Origin: Lycorma delicatula | Lineage: Eukaryota > Arthropoda > Insecta > Hemiptera > Fulgoridae | Assembly (NCBI RefSeq): GCF_047948215.1 | Contig: NC_134456.1 | Location: 202,752,034 to 202,816,033, forward strand | DNA: 64,000 bases | Direction: 5' to 3' | Part shown: piece by piece, positions 23,400 to 32,139 of the stretch | How positions within the stretch are numbered: position 1 is the stretch's first letter | How the letters are laid out: each line of letters starts with the position of its first letter | Made by a program: the position numbers and the translations under genes | Notes under the pieces: generated by a model | What the model was told of the DNA's origin: nothing | Seen by the model: the letters and a program-made list of their open reading frames with translations, nothing else | The model's database searches: none

Positions 23400-25840
23400 A
23401 CAGAGTGATTCCAAATTACATGTCAATATCACGGGAAATGATTCAATAGCCAGAAATAAGAAGAAAAAATTCATATTAAGATAAGTTAGAAAACGGTTCG
23501 TTGGCGAGTTTCGGCTCACGAAACATTTAACCTTGCTTTTTGCTCCCTCCATGAAATTAAACCGTACTAAATTTCTTGGGGTATAAATCGAAGGGTTAAT
23601 TTGATGATTCCTTATGATTGTTTTATCTAAGAAATTGAAAAAAGTGGTCCCAGACCTCTATCTGATTTAGGTTTTAAGAAAAACAGGGTAAAACATGAAA
23701 ACGTTTTGTTGGAATATACACTTTTTTAGTTTTGGAATAAAATAACTTTGTTAATTTAGCAATAAACAAATAAAAATTTCTAACTAACTTTGTAAAGAAT
23801 CTAATTCTGAGAAAATTGAATAAATAACTTCTATTAAAATTAAACAAAAATTTGAGAAGTTCGCCTTTAATTAGAAACAAAACATACAAACTGGATCGAA
23901 AAAATGATATTATAAACAGAACAGTTTTCATCGATGTTTGAACAACATAATGTAAATAAAAATAAATAGAAAAATTAACTATAACAGAAAAAATTTAAAA
24001 AAACGATTTAAAAAAATTAAAATCTCATACTTTTTGTTTTTATTCAAAAAAATATTAAATATCAAAATTAAAACTAAATAAAGTTGCAAACATTTCTTCA
24101 AAGTAGTTGCTTAATGTGGTCACCATTCTGTTCAATGTTTAGTTCAGCTCGGCGAATCCACATATCTAATAGCATCATGATTATTCCTTATAGTAGCTCA
24201 AGCTTCTATTATATAACGTCTCAATTCTTCTTTTGTACCAATATCAGCGGAATAGACTAACGATTTCATCCAACCCCACAGCAAAACGTCCGCTGATGTG
24301 AGATCGGAAGATCGAGCTGGCCATTTTATTGATCCGTCTTGACCAACCATTACTTACTAAATGTGTTATTTAAATGATTATCAGATCACGATAGTAGCGA
24401 GTAGGTTCAAAAACCACATCTGCACTCCATCTGGAAGTGGAATATCTTCCAAGAGTTCCATCAGATTTATTTCCAAAAAAATGCAAGTACCGCTCTCCAT
24501 TGAACCTTGGCGGTAAGATAAAAGAGCCTATAAGATTTTCACCATGAAGACTATACCAGACATTAAACGAAAACGTGCGTTGGACATTTCCAACGCACGT
24601 TTTACGAGTCATTACTTATAGCAATCTCGTGGGGATTTTCTTCTGCCCAAGTGTGAGTGTTTTGATAATCTGCAATGCCATTTCTTGTAAAACAGACTCC
24701 ATCAGTAATTAGAATATTACTTAGGAAATTTGATGATGTTCACATTTTCTAAATAATCATCGACAGAATTTCATCCGTTTATCAGATGGTAATAATTCTT
24801 GTGTACGTGTTGTACGGAATGGGTATAATTTTTGCTCCCGTAACGTTCGCTACATATTTGATTTCGAAACGTGAAAGCGATGTGACGACTTCTGGTGCTT
24901 GAGATGGGAGATAATGTACCGCATATTGCTTCTTCAGCGTTAGTATTTCTCACAAAACGTGAAATATTAGCATCATATCGTTGAGGTTTAAGCACATTTG
25001 TTTCTCGAACTCACCTCTTCAAAGCCTCAATTGTTTTACGATTCGGTACTATTCGATCTGGATAATTTTTCCCGTATTCACGCACAGCAGCCATTCCATT
25101 TTTATTTACTTTACCGTAAATTAACAACATGTCCGTCGATTCTACAAATGAAAAAAATGTGTTATCACCAATATTAAATGACTGACCTAACAATAACAGT
25201 ACAAACACCAATTAAATGAATATTCAAGTTCTAAACACTAAACTTAATCATTGATCAGCTGTTACATATGAAAAAATACAAATTTTTAGTATGTTTTAGA
25301 AGGACGTATTTCAAATTATTATTAGAATTTGTATGTAAATTTTTGTGTTTAAAATAGTAACACTTTTCCCATCCGGTTTGTGTGATTTGTTTCTAACTAA
25401 GATTGAACTAAAATTTTGTGTTCAATTTTGATAAATGTTATTTAATCGATTTTCTCAGAATTAAATTTTCCACAAAGTTAGAAATTTTTATTTGTTTATT
25501 GGTAAATTAACAAAGTTATTTTATTCAAAGCCAAAAAAGTGTATTTTGCGACAAAACTCTCGTGTTTTACCCCTTTTTTTAAAACCTAAATGAGACACTT
25601 TTATTCAGTTTCATAAATCAAAGGTCCTGAGGCAGCACCAAATTAATCGCTCGATTTGTATCCAAAGAATTTTAGTACGGTTTAATTTCACAGTGGGAAC
25701 AAGAATCAGGGCTAATGTTCCGCGAGCCGAAACTCGTTAACGAACCGTTTTCTGACCTATTTTTAAAAGAACTTTATTCTTATTTTTAGCTTTCGAATCA
25801 TTTCCTGAGAGATTGATGTGAAATTTGGAATCATCTGTAT
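23400..25840 (-). mobile_element. DNA transposon with ~0.5-kb terminal inverted repeats
   Basis: The left arm 23400-23922 and right arm 25345-25840 are inverted copies of each other over about 500 bp. Shared landmarks are GATTCCAAATT, GGAAATGATTC, AAAACGGTTCGTT, CGAGTTTCGGCTC, GAAATTAAACCGTACTAAA and AATAAAATAACTTTGTTAAT. The similarity is interrupted only by small indels. Between the arms lies a decayed transposase on the minus strand. The outermost paired bases are ACAGA.TGATTCC. No short target-site duplication stands out. The structure (very long TIRs around a single transposase) is seen in some Tc1/mariner-like lineages. The clade assignment here comes from the transposase fragments. Confidence 0.82.
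24075..25215 (-). pseudogene. DUF4817/DDE-type ITm transposase, multiply frameshifted
   Basis: Read from about 25205 downwards, fragments follow family order. The DUF4817-like helix-turn-helix start is STDMLLIYGKVNKNGMAAVR followed by YPDRIVPNRKTIEALKR. A decayed middle covers 24995-24771. A catalytic-core block follows in 24612-24370 (FSFNVWYSLHGENLIGSFIL, PPRFNGERYLHFFGN). Next is the third-acidic-residue block near 24270-24330 (SIKWPARSSDLTSADVLLWG), then WMKSLVYSADIGTKEELRR. The second catalytic aspartate region is not readable between these blocks. Stops and frame changes occur throughout, so no active enzyme can be made. It lies centrally between the two inverted arms, as expected for the element's own transposase. 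Confidence 0.78.
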
Positions 25841-25856
25841 ATTTCTATTTTTTACT

Positions 25857-25893
25857 AGCAGACCCGTCAATGCTTAGTTATTGTTAGACTTGA

Positions 25894-25926
<33 letters not shown>

Positions 25927-26650
25927 TTAAATGAATACAATTGAAATTTTGATAAAACATTAACAAAATGAACATTACGGAACTTCACAAAATCTAACCT
26001 TTCCCTTTTCCCTTTCACCTTTTCTCCTTTTCCTTTTCCCACTTCCTTTACCCATTTTCATTTTTACCATACACCCTTTCCTCGTTCTCCATTTTCCCCT
26101 TCCCCTTTCCTTCCACTATTTCTCTTTCCCTTATTCCCTTTGCCACTTCATCTTTCCCCTTTCACTTTTTCTTTTTTCACCTTTCCCCCTTCAATTTCCT
26201 TTTCCTCGTTTCCCCCTTTTTTCTTCTTTTCATTTTCCCCTTCTTACCTTTTTACTTTCTTTCCTTTTACATTTTTCCCTGTTTCCCTTTTCCGATTTTT
26301 CCCTTTCTCCCTTTTTCCCCGCGCGTAAATCAATCTAGTAGTTTTTTAGTCTGTAGCGGACACACATATCGGAAACAATGAAATGGAATCGTAAAATATA
26401 AATATATATGTACAGCGTGTTTTGCTTTTACGTTCAACAGATGGCGCTATTTTTTTTTTCAAGCATGTTTTTACGTGTCACACAGGTGTCACAGGTTGGA
26501 TATACCTACATCCAATAGTAGGTATATAAAAACACGCGCGTATTCGGATGCAACGTTATGTCAAAATTTCAAAGCAATCGGTGAAGAACTTTCGGAGATT
26601 TAAGATTTTGAACAAACGAACATTTACATTTTTATTTATATATGTAAGAT
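25857..26650 (+). repeat. dispersed-type repeat with (TA)n and polypyrimidine core
   Basis: It begins with ACTAGCAGACCCGTCAATGC, passes through a (TA)n tract at about 25894-25924 and a long pyrimidine tract, and ends with a segment containing CAAAGCAATCGGTGAAGAAC, TTCGGAGATTTAAG and TTGAACAAACGAACATTTAC followed by TATATATG. The end segment resembles the 3' ends of retroelement-derived repeats common in insects. I know the pattern but cannot name the family. Only one copy lies in this window, so the boundaries are provisional. Confidence 0.5.
25998..26320 (+). repeat. polypyrimidine tract, degenerate (CTTTTCC)n
   Basis: About 320 bases that are almost entirely C and T on the plus strand, made of irregular CCCTTTTCC and TTTCCCTTT units with only occasional A. 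The strand asymmetry makes a triplex or H-DNA structure possible. The 62-codon frame inside it (Phe, Ser, Pro) is compositional. Confidence 0.88.
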
Positions 26651-28209
26651 ACATCAAAACGAATCTTTCTCAATTTTTTTTACTTTTCTTAAACTGTACT
26701 AGTAGCTCATACCTTTAAAAACGAGTAAAGCTTAATAACTTTGTAATATCGTTAAATAACCAAAGTTTTCCTTTCTTCATTTCTCTTTCTTACCTACATA
26801 ATTTCTTCTTTTTTTACCGAAACCCTACTCAAAAAAGTAAAGAAAAGTTCCTTTTTTATCGCTTTTAATCTTATTCAACTTAATATCAGCGTGAAGTGAC
26901 AAAACAAAAAAAATGAAACTACGTCTTGTTAATTGCTTCTTAATAAATATTTTATCATTATTATTGGTTGTTTTCAGACAAACGGTTATAAGAAAATGCG
27001 CATTGAATCTGAGATTATCTGTTATTGTGATGGGTAGATTTGATAAATATTTCACATTAGTAATTAGAGGATATTATGAGAGAATCATTCGGCCACAAGA
27101 ACTAAATAGTTTTAGGTAATAACCTAAAATTAAAAGATAATAAACCTTTTGCTTATAGGTAGTCTTAACTAAGAATCCGTACGTACTTCCTTATGTATAA
27201 ATTAAATGCATTAATTATTTTAGACAATATTTAACAACGTTTTTAGTAATAATTAATTTTTGTACTAAAAATTTGAAACTGCATTAACATGAATCCAATG
27301 GGAATTTATTTTTTTCATACCGTAAAATGGTATGAAATAATGTCAGATAAAAAAAGACTGTATTATGAAATTGCCTACGGATGCTAAAAATTTACAATTT
27401 TTATTAAAACCATATGTAAAATTCACTTGATAATTTCACAATTTTTAAGAAATACAAAAAATAAAACTTTTACAGGTACTACCAAAATTAAATCATATTC
27501 TTTAATATGATTTCATTTATGATTTCTTTAATATGATTTATTTATTTCAGAATTGGGGTTACCCCAATTCTGAAATAAATAATTAAATTACGATATGGCA
27601 AGCTCTAACTAAATAAGTTTTATTGGTTGACAGTAAGCCAACAGGATTTATTTTATTAATGTACCATACACTATTATAATAATATATGTACGCGAACGAA
27701 CTTTCAAAATTCCTCGTTTTGAGAGCTATACATTATTCTTTACTCGTACAAGTTTACTGTTTTTTCTTCTACTTGTAAGAATAAGTATTTTAATCTAAAT
27801 CGATAAATAAAAATGTATCATTTTATTACAAATAATTTACATCATATGTATACATTTTTGTAGATAGAAGCACAATTTAACTCGAGTGATGCAACATTTA
27901 TTTTTGTTCATAGTTGATCCAAGAAATCTAGTTTAATCAATTATCTGATACAGTTATGAAAAATCAATCAATTAAATCAATTAATACTAATCCTGAAATT
28001 ATTTCCTTATGCTAGTAAGTAGTCAAATCAAAGTAATACGAAATTATTTTTGGATAATTTAATTTGAAAACGAAGAACTTTGTTTTATATAAAATAACAA
28101 TTAAATAAAACCCGTATATAAAATATCAAGAATGGAAGGTGAGCTAATCATACATAAAAAATCAAATGTGGAAATCACATGCTTGTGGTCCACATCAAAT
28201 GTGGACATC
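26651..28209. other. AT-rich intergenic DNA with a perfect palindrome
   Basis: No coding sequence is recognised. The two overlapping frames near 26825-27119 on opposite strands have no motif. The main structures are a 45-base palindrome at 27538-27582 and a direct repeat at 28161-28219. Confidence 0.5.
27538..27582. repeat. perfect 22-bp inverted repeat with a 1-base loop
   Basis: Arms 27538-27559 and 27561-27582 are exact reverse complements around a single T at 27560. The core is CAGAATTGGGGT then ACCCCAATTCTG. The stem is partly GC-containing in an AT-rich setting, so composition alone is unlikely to produce it. The loop is too small for a typical hairpin RNA. Confidence 0.92.
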
Positions 28210-28219
28210 ACATCCTTGT
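28161..28219. repeat. 26-bp direct repeat at the end of MITE-like copy 2
   Basis: The units at 28161-28186 and 28194-28219 differ at two positions (ATCAAATGTGGAAATCACAT versus ATCAAATGTGGACATCACAT at their starts). The second unit runs into the terminal repeat of the 28210-28857 element. GTCCACAT/ATGTGGAC also makes a small hairpin between them. Confidence 0.85.
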
Positions 28220-28857
28220 ACGCCTATTAAATTATATATACACATTTTTTTTAAAATGAAAACTACATAAAATTTTATTTCATTAATAACTACTGACTGA
28301 TATTTTTATTTTTTTATTATTATTGAATTATCATTTATCATATTTTGTTTTACAATTAGATTAATAGTTATTAATAAATCAATATATTTAAATTAAAGAA
28401 AAAAGGATTGAAGTCGGATTTTAACCGATATGCCTTCCTCTTATAAGTCCAAATATTTCATTAATTAAACTTTTATTTGGCTATAACAATGGAACCAATG
28501 AAAATAACTACACTTATATCGTTGAAAAACTTTCAATTAGAGCTCATTACTGCAGTTAAGAAATAGTCGGAAATCTAATTTTTTGGATTTTGGACTTTTT
28601 TGGATACTTTTGGTCTAGTCGATTGCAATCAAAATGGGAGGTGCACAACTAGATTTTGCAACAGTCCTAAATCCAAAATTTCAACATCGTACGGCTAATC
28701 GTTTTTTGAATTCTGCGCTATACGTACGTACGTACAGACGTCACGCCGAAACTAGTCAAAATGGATTCAGGGATAGTCAAAGTGGATATTTCCGTTGAAA
28801 TCTGAAAACCGAAATTTTCCGCGATCACTATACTTCCTTTACTTCGTACCAGGAAGT
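28210..28857 (-). mobile_element. MITE-like repeat C, copy 2 (648 bp)
   Basis: Reverse-complement copy of 8613-9263. The two are alike along nearly their full lengths, including AT-rich parts outside the more conserved 460-bp section. Terminal repeats are ACATCCTTGTAC (28210-28221) and GTACCAGGAAGT (28846-28857), matching at 10 of 12 positions. An internal ACGTACGTACGTAC run at about 28722-28735 replaces the ACGTATGCATGT of copy 1. It is noncoding. The small open frames, which contain MDSGMVKVDISIEIR in copy 1, are shared repeat sequence rather than genes. Confidence 0.75.
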
Positions 28858-29517
28858 AAAAAGGGAACTTCTCAACATCAGCCTGGAAGGATTAAAAAAA
28901 ACCGGCTAGAAAATCTTTGATCTAATAAGTGTGGCAATGGAGAATTAATAATTATAATTAAAAATATAGAAGTGATTATAGTATATAATTTTATATTAAA
29001 GCAGTAAGTAAATGATGTATACAAGGCAATATATGAAATGTTATATAAAATCAGTAAAAAAGAAAATAATAACTACGCGTATTTGAAAGTAGTTAATTGA
29101 AATTATTTGGAATAAGTAAATTACGATTGTGTTTATTCTGTTTCTTTTAAATAGTTGTATCACCAAATAACTGTAAACTTTTGCGTGGGTGTACGATATG
29201 GAAATCTTTTTGTAGTTTCCGAAAGGTTCCAGATATAAAACTACCACACTACCTTTCAGATGGAATGGTTATGTCCCAGCCTTTTAACAGACAGGCTATT
29301 TTTTACTAATTCTACACCTCTACCCTGGGTAGCCTAAAAATTCAAACAATTACTTTTTCGTCTCTGAATTATACATCAAGTAGGCTATATTGTCTAAAGA
29401 TATACACACATATATTTATTATACACTCGTACTTTTTGAAGGAGGAACTTTATTTATGAAGAGTTTTTTAAAGTTTATATATTTTCTAGCATCATTATTA
29501 ACTGTAGAGGATTGCAG

Positions 29518-29548
<31 letters not shown>

Positions 29549-29802
29549 CAGTTCTGACAGCCTCTTTGTAAGCAGATTTTCAGATACCTGTAATATTTAT
29601 TTTACTAGACCATTTTAACCTTCCTTTAATGACACATCCACGGTATCTTGTTCATCTGTTACTTCTTATAACCTTCTTTTAAGTATGATTTCATATCTTA
29701 ATTATCTGTTCTTTAACCTTTTCAATGAATCTCACTATTTTTTTTGCCATTAGTTAACAGCGTTATATCATGTGAACTAATGTCGTGATATTAATAATAA
29801 CT
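28858..29802. other. AT-rich intergenic DNA, no supported gene
   Basis: Contains a (TA)n array at about 29521-29549 flanked by short inverted copies of CAGAAC/GTTCTG. No protein similarity recognised. Confidence 0.5.
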
Positions 29803-29820
29803 AGGTAATTTAATAACTAA

Positions 29821-30123
29821 CCCACCGGGTTAGTCTAGTGGTGAACGCGTGTTCGCAAATCAGCTGATTTCGAAGTCGAGAGTCCAACCTTCAAATCCCA
29901 ATAAAATCAGTTACTTTTATACAGATTTGAATACTAGATCGCGGACACCGGTGTTCTTTAGTGGTTGGGTTTCAATTAACCACATATCTTAAAAATGGTC
30001 GACCTGAGACTGTACAAGACTACACTTCATATCATCATATGAAGTAATATGTATGTACACATACATATCATCATCTTAAGTAATACCTGACGGTAATTCT
30101 TGGAGGCTAAATACAAAAAAAAA
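29821..30123 (+). mobile_element. SINE-A, full-length, with 18-bp target-site duplication
   Basis: Complete head (CCCACCGGGTTAGTCTAGTG with the A box, AAATCAGCTGATTTCGAAGT, and a B-box region degraded to CTTCAAATCCC), body (GTGGTTGGGTTTCAATTAAC, GACCTGAGACTGTACAAGAC) and tail (AAGTAATACCTGACGGTAAT, TGGAGGCTAAATAC) followed by an A-run. It is flanked by the exact 18-bp direct repeat AGGTAATTTAATAACTAA at 29803-29820 and 30124-30141. The clean duplication and intact ends show a recent target-primed insertion. A local ATATCATCATATGAAG duplication lies in the 3' part. Confidence 0.93.
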
Positions 30124-30141
30124 AGGTAATTTAATAACTAA

Positions 30142-30309
30142 TATAAGTAACTTCTAAGCTAAAGTAGAATTCAAATGGGTATTTTTAAGGTTACTTATAA
30201 AATTTATATAAATACTTTTAATCAGACTTTACGATATTTTAGATAAATTTAAGGTTCTACTAGATAAGAAAAAAGATCAGATTAATTATTTACATCATGT
30301 TTAATTTAT
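30142..30309. other. AT-rich spacer
   Basis: Nothing recognised. It separates the young SINE from the pseudogene remnants on the minus strand. Confidence 0.5.
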
Positions 30310-30817
30310 GAATTCATTATATTGGGGAACAAAAACGAATTTTTCTTTGTCACAGAAAGAAAAACATGTGATTCTGATAGTAATGCTTCTCCTGAATTCA
30401 AATTTTAAATCGGTTTTCCCCTATTACGCAGGGTTTTCGATACAGGCATTTATAATTTCAAACATTTTAGTGCTTTCTGGATTCTTGCACAATATTCAAA
30501 CATTTGACTCACCTACAAAGGATTTGAATGAGGATTTTCTGCTACATTTCACCTGTAGAGCATTATCCAACAATAATCGGCCAGCATATTAGGATTCCCA
30601 CTTGCCTTAACACTTCTTTTCTGTAGCTAAAATCTCCTGATCAGTGTTCCCCGTGCTCATCGCTCACTGCACCTAGAATTTCCGGGGAAAAATCTAGGTG
30701 CGAGTGGAGGAAGTGTACCTTTAAGGACGTATAACAACCCATATTTTTATAACATTGTTGACAATATCAGGCTAATTTTCTGCCTTTCGATTTCCCAAAA
30801 AACTCTGACTAATAAAG
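30310..30817 (-). pseudogene. uncharacterised repetitive protein family, C-terminal half
   Basis: This continues the pseudogene at 32140-33445, from which the inserted ITm transposon separates it. Minus-strand blocks in order: NMGCYTSLKVHFLHSHLDF, SPEILGAVSDEHGEH (30655-30720), then NPNMLADYCWIMLYR (about 30553-30597), then stops. In intact members I remember, these blocks sit in the C-terminal third, with SDEHGE followed by an FHQDI-type motif. Here that motif is destroyed by a stop and indels. I know this as a multi-copy family in many animal genomes, usually annotated as uncharacterised. Its biochemical role is unknown to me, and its high copy number suggests a mobile origin. Confidence 0.68.
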
Positions 30818-32139
30818 GGTGATTCAAAGAAACGGGAAATTTTAAAAATTAAATAACGTTAATGAAATTTTTTTTTAGAAAATGAATTTTATTTCATGTA
30901 ATTGTACAAATGTTGCAATTTTAGGATAAATACATTTTAGTTTATTTTTTAAAGATGACATCTTGCAGGTGACTTCCTCTTCTATGTAAACAGTCACGAA
31001 GTCTCTTCGTTAAATTGTTCATGGTTTGACGTAACATCTCAACTGGAATTTCCGTAATTGCTTCTCGGATCTTTGCCTTCAGTTCTTCCGTTGTAGCAGG
31101 TCTACTGTGGAACACTTTGCTTTTAAGGTGACCCCACAAAAAGTAATCGCAAGCTGAGAGATCAGGCGATCTGGGAGGCCATCTAATGTCACCATTTCGT
31201 GAAATGACACGTTGTCCAAACAATCAGCGTACAGCTGCCATCGATATTCGTGCAGTATGTGTGACGTTCCTCCGTCTTGTTGAAACCAGGCTGTGTTAAG
31301 AATCGGTGGAAATTTCTTTTGTTGTTCCACAACAAAGGTTTCAAGCATGGCTACGTAACGAGCCGACGTCGCTGTAATCCCACGACCGTTGTCATCCTCA
31401 AAAAAATAAGGGCCTATAACACCGTAAGATGACATAGCACACACACGGTCACTTTCTGGCTGTGCAACGGACGCTGGTGTAGCTGCGTAGGATTTTCTTG
31501 TGCCCAGTAACTGAAATTTTGCTTGTTAACAAATCCACTGAGGTGAAAATGCGCTTCGTCTGACATCCACAGTTCGTGAACAAACTCTTCGTTATCATTT
31601 ATCTTCTGAAGCATTACATTACAGAATTGTGCTCGCACAACTGCATCGTTCGGTTTCAGTTCCTGGACGATCTGCAACTTGTATGGATGGTATTGCAAAT
31701 CCTTCACTAACATTCTTCGAACACTTGAACTATGCAATTGTAAAGATGCTGAGAGATGTGGACTTCGTGTGACAGCATCTTGTAAAGCTTGAACATTCTG
31801 TGGTATACGAATGGTTCGCTCACGGCCTGGAGGTTTCTTTTTCATTGCCGAACCAATTTCCTCAAAATTAGATATCCATGTTTTAATTGCATGTGCTGAT
31901 GGAACACGGTCGTACCGTCCCAGATTAAAATGACGGCGAAATTCTCTACGCGCTCCCTCCACACTGTCATTGTTTTTGTAAAACGCTTTGATAGCAAATG
32001 CACGTTGCGCACCACTCCAAGTATCCATGACAACTAAATGGCAGGTTAGGTTAGAGAAGCTGGAGCCACTTATCAAGTGGTACCAATCGCCCACGGCTAC
32101 CAACACAACTTTCAAAATTTCCCGTTTCTTTGAATCACC
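30818..32139 (-). mobile_element. ITm DNA transposon with perfect 26-bp inverted repeats (1322 bp)
   Basis: The left end 30818-30843 and right end 32114-32139 are perfect 26-bp inverted repeats beginning GGTGATTCAAAGAAACGGG. One minus-strand transposase pseudogene fills the interior. The element is inserted in the same orientation as the surrounding pseudogene, which continues on both sides. A duplicated TA is not obvious at the very edges (left flank ends ATAAAG, right flank begins TATTTC), so the target site is uncertain by a few bases. The size and single gene fit Tc1/mariner-superfamily elements. Confidence 0.92.
30942..32028 (-). pseudogene. ITm transposase (DUF4817-type N-terminus, DDE core), two frameshifts
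   Basis: Starts at MDTWSGAQRAFAIKAF (ATG at 32028). The N-terminal DNA-binding part contains EGARREFRRHFNL, then HAIKTWISNFEEIGS and SVRRMLVKDLQYHPYK. The first catalytic aspartate is in ELWMSDEAHFHLSG. At about 31440 an extra TG in a GTGTGTG run shifts the frame before CAMSSYGVIGPYFFEDDNGR. The second aspartate is in AWFQQDGGTSH. A second shift near 31215 precedes GQRVISRNGDIRWPPRSPDL and SACDYFLWGHLKSKVF, which holds the third acidic residue. It ends LQDVIFKK at 30942. All catalytic residues remain readable, so only two small indels stand between this copy and an open frame. It is a fairly young death. Confidence 0.9.

Noticed and set aside
26140..26328. 62-codon Phe/Ser/Pro frame
   Set aside because: It lies entirely in the polypyrimidine tract, which yields only such residues.
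30308..30592. 94-codon plus-strand frame
   Set aside because: It is antisense to the decayed minus-strand family member (NPNMLADYCW region) and has no motif of its own.
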